Shown one piece after another: positions 7,340-14,183 of a stretch of DNA of 23,049 nucleotides; within the stretch, counting starts at the first letter, position 1; each line of letters opens with the position of its first letter. The translations under genes were made by a program, and so were the position numbers. Source of the stretch: JAHJDO01 sp964437505. Lineage in GTDB: Bacteria > JAHJDO01. Below the pieces are notes generated by a model that saw only the letters and a program-made list of their open reading frames with translations, had not been told where the DNA came from and searched no databases. The stretch is from assembly GCA_964437505.1 (NCBI GenBank), contig CAYTGU010000018.1, positions 1 through 23,049 of the forward strand, in the 5' to 3' direction.

Positions 7340-8590
7340 TCACGATATCCAGCCTCTAAGTTTTACAGCCTCAGCAACGCGTGAAACAGCAATCATATAT
7401 GCAGCTAAACGCATATGAACATTCTTTTCCTTATGCATTTTATATACTGAGTGATAAGCAGTGGTCATTTTGTCATCCAGCTGTTTATGCACATCCTCCA
7501 AAGTCCAGTAATAGTTATATGTATTTTGAACCTGTTCAAAATAGCTGACAGTTACTCCTCCAGCGTTGGCAAGAAAATCAGGTATAATGTGAACGCCTTT
7601 TGCATAAAGTATTGCGTCTGCTTCAGGAGTTGTAGGCCCATTTGCAAGCTCGCAGATTATTCTGGCTTTGATATTCTGTGCGTTTTTCTCAGTAATGACA
7701 TTCTCCAGAGCAGCAGGATAAAAAACATCAACATCAAGTTCAATAATCTCTTTATTGCTGATAGGACTTGTCCCGGGAAAATCAGCTACACTTCCTGTTT
7801 TTAGCTTATGATCCACTATATCTCTGGGATTAATTCCTGATTCCTTATATATTCCTCCCTTTGAGTCAGATACTGCAATAAGTTTTCCTCCTCCTAATAT
7901 TTCCGGATGAAGCGTGGCTGCGAATTGTCCTGCATTTCCAAAACCTTGAATTGCAAAGGTTCCTTTAGAATCAGTACCAAGAGCTTTGCATGCTTCTCTT
8001 ACAGTAAGAACAGCACCATGAGCTGTTGCGTCTCTACGACCTTCACTGCCTCCCAAGGACAGCGGCTTGCCTGTGATCATGCCAGGATGAGATTCTCCAA
8101 CTATAGCCTCGTACTCATCCATCATCCACGCCATAATCTGTGGTGTTGTGTAAACATCAGGAGCAGGCACATCCTTATGAACACCAATGTGACTAGCAAT
8201 AGCTCTGATGTAAGCCCTCGCCATGTGCTCCTTTTCTCTTTCAGACAGTTTCTTGGGATTACAGGTTATACCGCCTTTCCCTCCCCCAAGAGGTATATTT
8301 ACAAGAGCACATTTCCATGTCATCCATGCAGCTAGGGCGCGTACAGTATCCATATTTTCTTCAGGATGCCAGCGTACTCCTCCCTTTGTCGGACCGAGAG
8401 CTGAGTTATATTGGATCCTATATCCATGAAAGATCTTGGTAGTCCCATCATCCATCTTTACTGGAAGTGTAAATTTAAATTCTCGTTGAGGCCACCGAAG
8501 AAGTTCATGGGCAGCCCTATTGAGACCTAACTTCTCAACAGCTTCATCTAATTGGTTCTGTGTAATTTTAAACAGATTTGTTTCGATCAT
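7340..8590 (-). CDS. gdhA: Glutamate dehydrogenase (Glu/Leu/Phe/Val dehydrogenase family), copy 2
   Basis: This 416-residue enzyme is of the same family as the copy at 5636-6883. It has GPTKGGVRWHPEEN, WKCALVNIPLGGGKGG, DVPAPDVYTTPQIMAW, the Rossmann motif GFGNAG and LANAGGVTVSYFEQVQ. The Rossmann loop, the region after GGSEGRRDATAHG and the C-terminal third differ from copy 1, so the two are old paralogues rather than a recent tandem duplication. They may differ in cofactor (NADH versus NADPH) or direction, or form mixed hexamers; this is inference. The ATG at 8590 has an AAGGGG site 10 bases upstream. The upstream gap (8591-8739) holds a carB fragment. The PII gene follows after 98 bases. 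Confidence 0.93.
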   Translation of the reverse strand: MIETNLFKITQNQLDEAVEKLGLNRAAHELLRWPQREFKFTLPVKMDDGTTKIFHGYRIQYNSALGPTKGGVRWHPEENMDTVRALAAWMTWKCALVNIPLGGGKGGITCNPKKLSEREKEHMARAYIRAIASHIGVHKDVPAPDVYTTPQIMAWMMDEYEAIVGESHPGMITGKPLSLGGSEGRRDATAHGAVLTVREACKALGTDSKGTFAIQGFGNAGQFAATLHPEILGGGKLIAVSDSKGGIYKESGINPRDIVDHKLKTGSVADFPGTSPISNKEIIELDVDVFYPAALENVITEKNAQNIKARIICELANGPTTPEADAILYAKGVHIIPDFLANAGGVTVSYFEQVQNTYNYYWTLEDVHKQLDDKMTTAYHSVYKMHKEKNVHMRLAAYMIAVSRVAEAVKLRGWIS

Positions 8591-8705
8591 CTCTCTTTAC
8601 CCCTTTTGTTTTTATCTTAACGTTCTTCAAAATAATCTACAACCTTTTTATCCATTACATCCGGACCGCTATCCTTCTTCCCTGCAGATATTGTTTTGCT
8701 TCAGA

Positions 8706-8749
8706 AGCTGTGTCAGGGTCTGTCATGATAGCAGCAGGGTTAGAATTTA
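8706..8749 (-). pseudogene. carB-derived fragment overlapping the 3' end of the argF-like gene
   Basis: These 44 bases match 5414-5457 inside carB at 42 positions, in the same orientation. In the carB frame the fragment reads NSNPAAIMTDPDTA, against NSNPATIMTDPDTA in the intact gene. The match ends inside the last codons of the argF-like gene, so that gene's stop codon (8740-8742) is carB-derived sequence read in another frame. No further carB homology is visible on either side. Confidence 0.75.
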
Positions 8750-9657
8750 GCTAACAATTTTAATATAACCGCTTTCTGCAAATGCAACCTGTTTTCTGCC
8801 TGGTCAAAGATTATTGAATTGGGATGTTCAATTGCGTCTCTTGTAATTTCGTAGCCTATATGACATGGCATACAATGCATCAATTTTGCTTTACAGCCGT
8901 ACTTATCTAATAAAGATTTATTCAATTGGAAAGGTGTAAGAGCTTTAACCCTGCGTTCCTTTTCGGCCGCAAAGTTTGGATCGGCAATAAATTCCATATT
9001 AATCCATGTATCGGTATATACAAAATCCGCATCCCTTATTTCACTTAAATCCGTTGTTTCTTCGTACAAACCTGTCTTCTTAGCCTTTTCTTCTAAGTTT
9101 GAGTCTATAGCATCGGGGTCTTTTTCCGGTATGCATAAAGTCACCTTAGCACCTAATTTTACACACGTCATTAGCAGACTGTTAGATACATTATTGGCTA
9201 TGCCTAACCATACTAGTTTCTTCCCTCTCAAATCTCCTTCATGTTCAATCATTGTCATTGCGTCACCCAGTGCCTGACATGGATGATATTTTTCACAACA
9301 GCCATTTATTACAGGTATATCGATATTCTCCACCATCTCAACCAGTGTCTTGTGCTTTTTTACCCGAGCCATTATGATATCCGCGTATCTTGCCATGGCG
9401 CGAATTTCATCTTTTAATTCGGAGATAGACACCTGTGAAGTTCTTTTGTCCAGGAATATAGCGTGTCCACCCAATTCCGTCATAGCAGCCTCAAAACTCA
9501 ACCTTGTTCTGGTAGAGGCTTTTTCAAAATACATAATCATAGTCCTATTTTTAAGAATATCATAGTATCCCTGCTTATCGTTCTTAATCTCAATAGCTTT
9601 ATCTATCACCTGTTTTATTATTTCCGAATTCCACTCTTTCAGTGTTAATAAATCCAT
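8740..9657 (-). CDS. argF: Ornithine carbamoyltransferase-like protein with an altered substrate loop
   Basis: This 305-residue protein transfers the carbamoyl group from carbamoyl phosphate to an amine, presumably ornithine to give citrulline. Phosphate-binding FEKASTRTR is at about 44-52, HPCQALGD at 125-132, HCMP at 261-264, and TPFQLNKSLL matches the usual APYQVN block. The SMG loop that holds the ornithine side chain is normally DVWVSMG; here residues 216-223 read DTWINMEF, so substrate preference could differ (for example an acylated ornithine or another amine). An upstream in-frame GTG overlaps the pyrI stop, but GAGG about 9 bases before the ATG at 9657 favours this start. The last codons and stop lie in a carB-derived fragment, so the original C-terminus may have been replaced. 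Confidence 0.82.
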   Translation of the reverse strand: MDLLTLKEWNSEIIKQVIDKAIEIKNDKQGYYDILKNRTMIMYFEKASTRTRLSFEAAMTELGGHAIFLDKRTSQVSISELKDEIRAMARYADIIMARVKKHKTLVEMVENIDIPVINGCCEKYHPCQALGDAMTMIEHEGDLRGKKLVWLGIANNVSNSLLMTCVKLGAKVTLCIPEKDPDAIDSNLEEKAKKTGLYEETTDLSEIRDADFVYTDTWINMEFIADPNFAAEKERRVKALTPFQLNKSLLDKYGCKAKLMHCMPCHIGYEITRDAIEHPNSIIFDQAENRLHLQKAVILKLLAKF

Positions 9658-9668
9658 TTTACATTGCC

Positions 9669-10121
9669 TCACTTAATTAATATCTCATCCTTTTTAAAGC
9701 TGCGTTCGCAATAATGACACCTAATCTTTAAAGGTCTCTTTCCCACTACATAGAATTTTGTGAGAACTTCTTCATTTCTGGTTATGCATGTTGGATTAAA
9801 ACAATTTAGAACATTTTCTAAAACCTCAGGCAGTTCTACGCAAAATTTGTCCTTAACTTCATATTCCTTAATCGTAGATACTATGGCTTGTGGACTGACA
9901 ATCGCTATTTTGTTTAGTTCTTCCTTTGTTAATATCTTATTGTTAATCTTAACCAACCCCTTTAAACCCATCTTTTTTGATGATAGATTATTCCCTACGG
10001 TAATTGATTTATTACCTAAGTCTAAAATCTGTAAAACCTTAAATGTTGCCTCTGAAGGAATATGATCTATAACAGTTCCATTCTGTATTGCGGCTACTCT
10101 CTTAACTTTTTTACCTGTCAT
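9669..10121 (-). CDS. pyrI: Aspartate carbamoyltransferase regulatory subunit
   Basis: This 150-residue protein is the nucleotide-binding regulatory chain of aspartate transcarbamoylase. The N-terminal allosteric domain includes AAIQNGTVIDHIP and the residues around ITVGNNLSSKKMGLKGLVKI. The C-terminal zinc domain has NCFNPTC followed by RCHYC (C-x4-C and C-x2-C), which binds zinc and docks to PyrB. An in-frame GTG at 10130 exists, but the GAGGTG ribosome site fits the ATG at 10121. The gene begins 10 bases after pyrB, and its TGA lies 11 bases before the argF-like ATG. PyrI implies ATP/CTP-type feedback control of the B6R6-class enzyme. Confidence 0.95.
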   Translation of the reverse strand: MTGKKVKRVAAIQNGTVIDHIPSEATFKVLQILDLGNKSITVGNNLSSKKMGLKGLVKINNKILTKEELNKIAIVSPQAIVSTIKEYEVKDKFCVELPEVLENVLNCFNPTCITRNEEVLTKFYVVGKRPLKIRCHYCERSFKKDEILIK

Positions 10122-10131
10122 AATTGTCACC

Positions 10132-11049
10132 TCACTTTACTGCGCCTAAAACAAGCGCTATTAATGCCTGCCTTACGAATATACCATTCGCTGCCTGCTG
10201 AAAATATACCGCATAGGGAGTGGCGTCAATCTCTGCTGCAATTTCATTAACTCTGGGGAGAGGATGCATTATCTTCAAATTTGGTCTTACGTCAGCCAAA
10301 ATATCTTTTGTCAGCACATAGACATTCTTTACCTTTTCATATTCTGACGGGTCAGAGAATCGCTCTCTCTGTATGCGTGTCATATAGAGTATGTCCACCT
10401 TATCCATAATCTCCTTGATCTCTTTATGTTCAGAATACTCAATATCTTTTTCCTTTAGTTCTTCTATAATATAATCTGGCATCTTTAACGAATCAGGGGA
10501 CACAAAATACATCCGGCACTTAAATTGGGCCAATGCTATTGCTAATGAGTGTACAGTCCTTCCGTATTTCAGATCGCCTACCATAGCAACCTCCAAGCCC
10601 TCTAATTTTTTCTGTGTCTTGAGCATTGTGTACAGGTCAAGAAGGGTTTGGGTCGGATGTTGATTAGCTCCGTCTCCACCATTTAATACAGGAATGGATA
10701 CTACTTCAGATGCTAATCTGGCCGTGCCTTCCAGCGGATGTCTCATTACGATTACGTCGCTGTAATGTTCCACTGTCTTAACGGTGTCACTTAAGGATTC
10801 CCCTTTTTTAGCTGAAGAGACGCCGGCTTCAGCAAAACCCACTACTTCTCCTCCTAATTTTTTCATTGCCGATTCAAAGCTTAATCTTGTTCTTGTTGAA
10901 GGTTCAAAGAACAGACTTGCCATCACCTTGCCTTTAAACAGCTCATGCTTGGGGTTCTCTTCCATGCCGTTGGCTACCTCTAATATGTGCAGAATTTCCT
11001 TCTTAGAGATATCTCGTATAGATACTATTGATTTACCCTTAAAGTCCAT
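10132..11049 (-). CDS. pyrB: Aspartate carbamoyltransferase catalytic subunit
   Basis: This 305-residue protein condenses carbamoyl phosphate with aspartate to give carbamoyl-aspartate, the first committed pyrimidine step. Phosphate-binding FEPSTRTR is at 48-55, the mobile 80s loop SAKKGES at 79-85 carries the catalytic Lys, RHP at 103-105 and QHPTQ follow, and HPLPRVNEI is the aspartate/carbamoyl loop. Length is standard. The ATG at 11049 has a near-perfect AGGAGGT site 9 bases upstream. It is the first gene of the minus-strand cluster, divergent from ruvB, with a candidate promoter and a 9-bp inverted repeat in the 170-base gap. Closely spaced pyrI follows, as expected for a PyrBI holoenzyme. 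Confidence 0.97.
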   Translation of the reverse strand: MDFKGKSIVSIRDISKKEILHILEVANGMEENPKHELFKGKVMASLFFEPSTRTRLSFESAMKKLGGEVVGFAEAGVSSAKKGESLSDTVKTVEHYSDVIVMRHPLEGTARLASEVVSIPVLNGGDGANQHPTQTLLDLYTMLKTQKKLEGLEVAMVGDLKYGRTVHSLAIALAQFKCRMYFVSPDSLKMPDYIIEELKEKDIEYSEHKEIKEIMDKVDILYMTRIQRERFSDPSEYEKVKNVYVLTKDILADVRPNLKIMHPLPRVNEIAAEIDATPYAVYFQQAANGIFVRQALIALVLGAVK

Positions 11050-11073
11050 CTGCGAATTACCTCCTTATATTTT

Positions 11074-11101
11074 TATCAACATAATATCATACATGTTGAT
11101 A
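11074..11101. promoter_or_regulatory. Inverted repeat in the pyrB leader (candidate operator or leader hairpin)
   Basis: TATCAACAT (11074-11082) and ATGTTGATA (11093-11101) form perfect 9-bp arms around a 10-base loop. The repeat starts close to the predicted pyrB transcription start and ends about 10 bases before the AGGAGG ribosome site. No T-run follows, so it is not a terminator. A repressor site or an RNA structure gating translation are both possible. Confidence 0.45.
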
Positions 11102-11107
11102 TTATTA

Positions 11108-11136
11108 AATGTAGGATATTTTGCTAAACAAATCAA
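11108..11136 (-). promoter_or_regulatory. Candidate promoter of the pyrB-pyrI-argF cluster
   Basis: On the minus strand TTGATT (11136-11131), a 17-base spacer and TACATT (11113-11108) lie about 60 bases before the pyrB ATG. Both hexamers match the sigma-70 consensus at four of six positions. The spacing is ideal and no better candidate is present in the gap. Confidence 0.35.
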
Positions 11137-11182
11137 GCTCCAAATGACAGGAGTTTTATCTGCCTTCTCATTGATAATCTCG

Positions 11183-11211
11183 TTGTGTTTTCCCGATAAA
11201 TCCATTATAGT
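11183..11211 (+). promoter_or_regulatory. Candidate ruvB promoter giving a nearly leaderless mRNA
   Basis: TTGTGT (11183-11188), a 17-base spacer and TATAGT (11206-11211) lie directly before ruvB. A start site 6-8 bases after the -10 box would fall at or just before the ATG at 11220. That would explain why no ribosome-binding site is visible. Confidence 0.35.
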
Positions 11212-11219
11212 TGTATTAT

Positions 11220-12242
11220 ATGGAAAACAAAATAACAACTCCAAATCTGCGGGACGAAGATAAAGAGTTTGACCTTACTCTGCGTCCTGAAAGGTTTGAG
11301 GAATTTGTCGGTCAAAATAAAATCAAGGAACATCTTCAGATCTGCATTCAAGCTGCAAAAAAGAGAAACGAATCACTTGACCATGTCCTTTTATATGGGC
11401 CACCTGGACTTGGAAAAACAACACTCGCAAACATAATTGCCAGAACTATGGATGTAAATATTAGAACTACTTCCGGCCCTGTTATTGAGAGAGCTGGTGA
11501 TTTGGCTGGCGTTCTCACAAATCTAGACGATGGAGATGTTATATTCATAGACGAGGTGCATAGGCTTAGTCATGTTGTAGAAGAATATCTGTATCCGGCT
11601 ATGGAGAACTATAAGATAGACATTATGATTGACAAAGGCCCAAGCGCAAGGTCAGTAAAGCTTGATCTTCCTTCTTTTACACTTATTGGAGCAACAACGC
11701 GCGCAGGACTTCTTACTTCTCCTCTGAGATCCAGATTCGGCATCGTGTCCAGATTGGAGTTTTACGGACAGGAAGATCTATATGATATTATCATTCGCTC
11801 TGCAAAGATTCTTCGTGTTGAGATAACACCTGAAGGAGCTATGGAAATTGCAAAAAGGTCACGCGGCACACCAAGAATAGGCAACAGATTGCTTAGACGT
11901 GTAAGAGACTACGCACAAGTAAAAGCAGATGGGAAGATTACTAATGAGGTTGCTGATAAGGCTTTAGCAATGCTGGAAGTAGATAAATACGGATTGGATG
12001 ATATGGACAAAAAAATCCTTGAAACAATCATTCATAAGTTTAATGGGGGACCTGTAGGAGCAGGAACAATTGCTGTCGCTATAGGTGAAGAACAGGACAC
12101 AATAGAAGAGATTTATGAACCATATCTCATACAGCAGGGATTTATCAAACGTACACCAAGTGGTAGAAAAGCAACTACGGCTGCATATAAACACCTTGGC
12201 GTTATGCCAAATAAGGAAGCTGACCAAAAAGAACTTTTTTAA
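11220..12242 (+). CDS. ruvB: Holliday junction branch-migration helicase RuvB
   Basis: This 340-residue AAA+ ATPase drives branch migration of Holliday junctions as a hexamer together with RuvA. Walker A GPPGLGKT is at 60-67, Walker B with DEVH at 111-114, and sensor I at GATTRAG. SPLRSRFG and the SRGTPRIGNRLLRRVRDY block follow. The C-terminal winged helix ends at ALGEEQDT-like and PSGRKAT segments. Length is typical. The ATG at 11220 gives the standard N-terminus; a TTG three codons upstream is unlikely. No ribosome site is visible, consistent with the promoter predicted immediately upstream. It is the first gene of a plus-strand run, and ruvA and ruvC are not adjacent. Confidence 0.97.
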   Translation: MENKITTPNLRDEDKEFDLTLRPERFEEFVGQNKIKEHLQICIQAAKKRNESLDHVLLYGPPGLGKTTLANIIARTMDVNIRTTSGPVIERAGDLAGVLTNLDDGDVIFIDEVHRLSHVVEEYLYPAMENYKIDIMIDKGPSARSVKLDLPSFTLIGATTRAGLLTSPLRSRFGIVSRLEFYGQEDLYDIIIRSAKILRVEITPEGAMEIAKRSRGTPRIGNRLLRRVRDYAQVKADGKITNEVADKALAMLEVDKYGLDDMDKKILETIIHKFNGGPVGAGTIAVAIGEEQDTIEEIYEPYLIQQGFIKRTPSGRKATTAAYKHLGVMPNKEADQKELF

Positions 12243-12244
12243 GT

Positions 12245-12661
12245 ATGAAAATATTTCTTTTTATAATTTTTCTTTTTACCTCCGCTTTTGCATATGCGGA
12301 GATAAATACTTCTGAAATATCCGTTCCTGAAATCGCAGTATTCCAAAGACCGCCGTTGGCAAGAAAGATAGATACGGAACTTGAGAGAATACTTCCTGAG
12401 GAAGCAAAGGGTCCGAATGTAAAGTTGACAATTATCAGCACATGGAAGGAAGGGACAAAATACACTGTTAATATGAGCATAAAAAATCTCAATAAGGAAC
12501 AGGGATATAGAACAGTATACCTGTTAAGTTACGACAGTGATGGAAGAATTGTAGATGTGTCTTCTGAAAGGAAGTATTTTCAATCATATCAGGAATACTT
12601 TAAGCAGTATAAGTTTGCAAAATCGTCTTCTATAATCAGATGGAGGTTTTATGTTAAATAA
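12245..12661 (+). CDS. Small exported protein of unknown function
   Basis: This 138-residue protein has a Sec signal peptide (MKIFLFIIFLFTSAFAYA) with a likely cleavage after AYA at residue 18. The mature part is short and polar. Its second half (about 58-138) looks like a beta-rich domain: KLTIISTWKEGTKYTVNMSI, then YRTVYLLSYDSDGRIVDVSS, then KSSSIIRWRFYVK. I do not recognise a family. It starts 2 bases after the ruvB stop, without a clear ribosome site, so translation may be coupled. It overlaps the downstream secretin gene by 11 bases. This tight pairing suggests that it works with the secretin in the periplasm, possibly as an accessory or pilotin-like protein (inference only). Confidence 0.75.
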   Translation: MKIFLFIIFLFTSAFAYAEINTSEISVPEIAVFQRPPLARKIDTELERILPEEAKGPNVKLTIISTWKEGTKYTVNMSIKNLNKEQGYRTVYLLSYDSDGRIVDVSSERKYFQSYQEYFKQYKFAKSSSIIRWRFYVK

Positions 12662-14183
12662 AAATGTTCTTAGGATATTGGGCTCGATATTCATCGGAAT
12701 GGTTGCTGTTATGTCAGGCGGAATTTGTTTCTCTGAGGATTTATGGACGGGGGATATATCTGAAATAACGGTAACAGATATTGATAGCAAGATATCTAAA
12801 ATAGAGATAGAGCTTGCTAAAGATGAAGGGATTAATGGTTCATTTGATCAATCAAAAACAATATCCATAGAAACTGGGCAATTAGAGAGAAAGACAAAAA
12901 TCTATCTGGATGGAGTGAATCCGGCAAAGAAAACAGGCTTTTGTCATAAAAAAAACAAGCTTATATCAGACCTAAAGATATCCAGAATTTCAGGAAGTAT
13001 CTCAAATCCAGCTATGCAGACAACGAATGACGGCACTCCTGTATATTCTACGCTGATTGACGTAATCACAAGTAAAACGGTAACTGTTAATACTGTCAGC
13101 AAGGAGCAAAATGGAGATGTTGAAATTACAATCACACTTACAGCATCTAAAAAACAGGATCTAAGCTTACAAACTCCAAGTGTTATTGATATAACTTCTC
13201 AGGAGTTTGACAATCCTTTATCAAAAGGAACCGGGACAAATATCAATGAGGAAATGCTGAAGAAGATGTTGCCTGATGATTTTATAACGGCTATATTTCC
13301 CTTACAGCATATTGATCCTGCTACAGCAAAGACAATTGTTCAAAATGAGCTTTCATCAAGAGGCAGAGTACAGGTTTATACTGATAAATCTCAATTAATA
13401 GTAACTGATACGGTTTCATACATTAGAAGCATAAGGAAACTTATTGAAAATATTGATATAAAAGTGCCTCAGGTGCTTATTGAAGCGCGAATATTTGAAG
13501 TCAGCTATGATAAGGAAACCGAAATAGGCATTGACTGGAGCCTTACTCGTCCGTCCGTAACTGCAACTATCGGACATACACTAAACACAGCAGTAAAAGA
13601 AACAAGAGGAACAGAACTTATAGTAAGAGGCCTTCTGGGAGACAAATACAGGAGAGACGCTCTTTTTGCAACAATAGACGCTCTGGTTAGTGAAGGCAGA
13701 GCAAAGGTAGTTGCGCGGCCAAAGGTAGTTGTTCTCAATAATAAAAAAGCAATTATCACATCCGGAGATAATATACCCTATAGAAAAGAAAATTATGATA
13801 AGAGAGCAGCAGGAGTAGGAGCAGGGACACAATATTTTACAACTGATTTTCTGCAGACAGGCATAACCCTGACTGTTACACCTCATGTTAGAAATAATGG
13901 ACTAATTGTTCTGAACGTAAAACCGGAGGTAAAATATATTATAGGATATAAGGGCGAATATGACACGCCGGTTTTTAGCAATAGATCAACTGATACAACT
14001 GTGAGCATGAAGGATATGGATACTCTGGTTATAGGAGGGCTCTTTAAAGAGGGCAAAAAGACTATTGAACACGGTATTCCTCTATTAAAAGATATTCCAA
14101 TTCTAGGATATTTATTTAAGCATAAAAGAGACATTAATATTAAGACGGAAGTAGTCATATGCATAACAACAACGCTGATTTAA
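12651..14183 (+). CDS. Secretin-family outer-membrane protein (PilQ/GspD-like)
   Basis: This 510-residue protein has an N-terminal signal sequence (about 1-28). A region at about 35-125 is loosely like the AMIN domain of PilQ. A NolW-like periplasmic repeat follows at 211-270 (FPLQHIDPATAKTIV, then SYIRSIRKLIENID). The secretin pore domain occupies about 275-510, with VPQVLIEARIFEVS, ARPKVVVLNN, GITLTVTPHV, DTTVSMKDMDTLVIGGLF and GIPLLKDIPILGYLF. Secretins form gated pores for type II secretion, type IV pili or phage export; it is short for a GspD. No pilus or secretion ATPase genes are in the window. GGAGG 4 bases before the ATG marks the start, and the last 25 bases overlap gltX. Confidence 0.85.
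   Translation: MLNKNVLRILGSIFIGMVAVMSGGICFSEDLWTGDISEITVTDIDSKISKIEIELAKDEGINGSFDQSKTISIETGQLERKTKIYLDGVNPAKKTGFCHKKNKLISDLKISRISGSISNPAMQTTNDGTPVYSTLIDVITSKTVTVNTVSKEQNGDVEITITLTASKKQDLSLQTPSVIDITSQEFDNPLSKGTGTNINEEMLKKMLPDDFITAIFPLQHIDPATAKTIVQNELSSRGRVQVYTDKSQLIVTDTVSYIRSIRKLIENIDIKVPQVLIEARIFEVSYDKETEIGIDWSLTRPSVTATIGHTLNTAVKETRGTELIVRGLLGDKYRRDALFATIDALVSEGRAKVVARPKVVVLNNKKAIITSGDNIPYRKENYDKRAAGVGAGTQYFTTDFLQTGITLTVTPHVRNNGLIVLNVKPEVKYIIGYKGEYDTPVFSNRSTDTTVSMKDMDTLVIGGLFKEGKKTIEHGIPLLKDIPILGYLFKHKRDINIKTEVVICITTTLI

Noticed and set aside
5636..8590. Recent tandem duplication of the glutamate dehydrogenase gene.
   Set aside because: The two proteins differ throughout, including the Rossmann motif (GYGNVG and GFGNAG) and the C-terminal third, so they are old paralogues.
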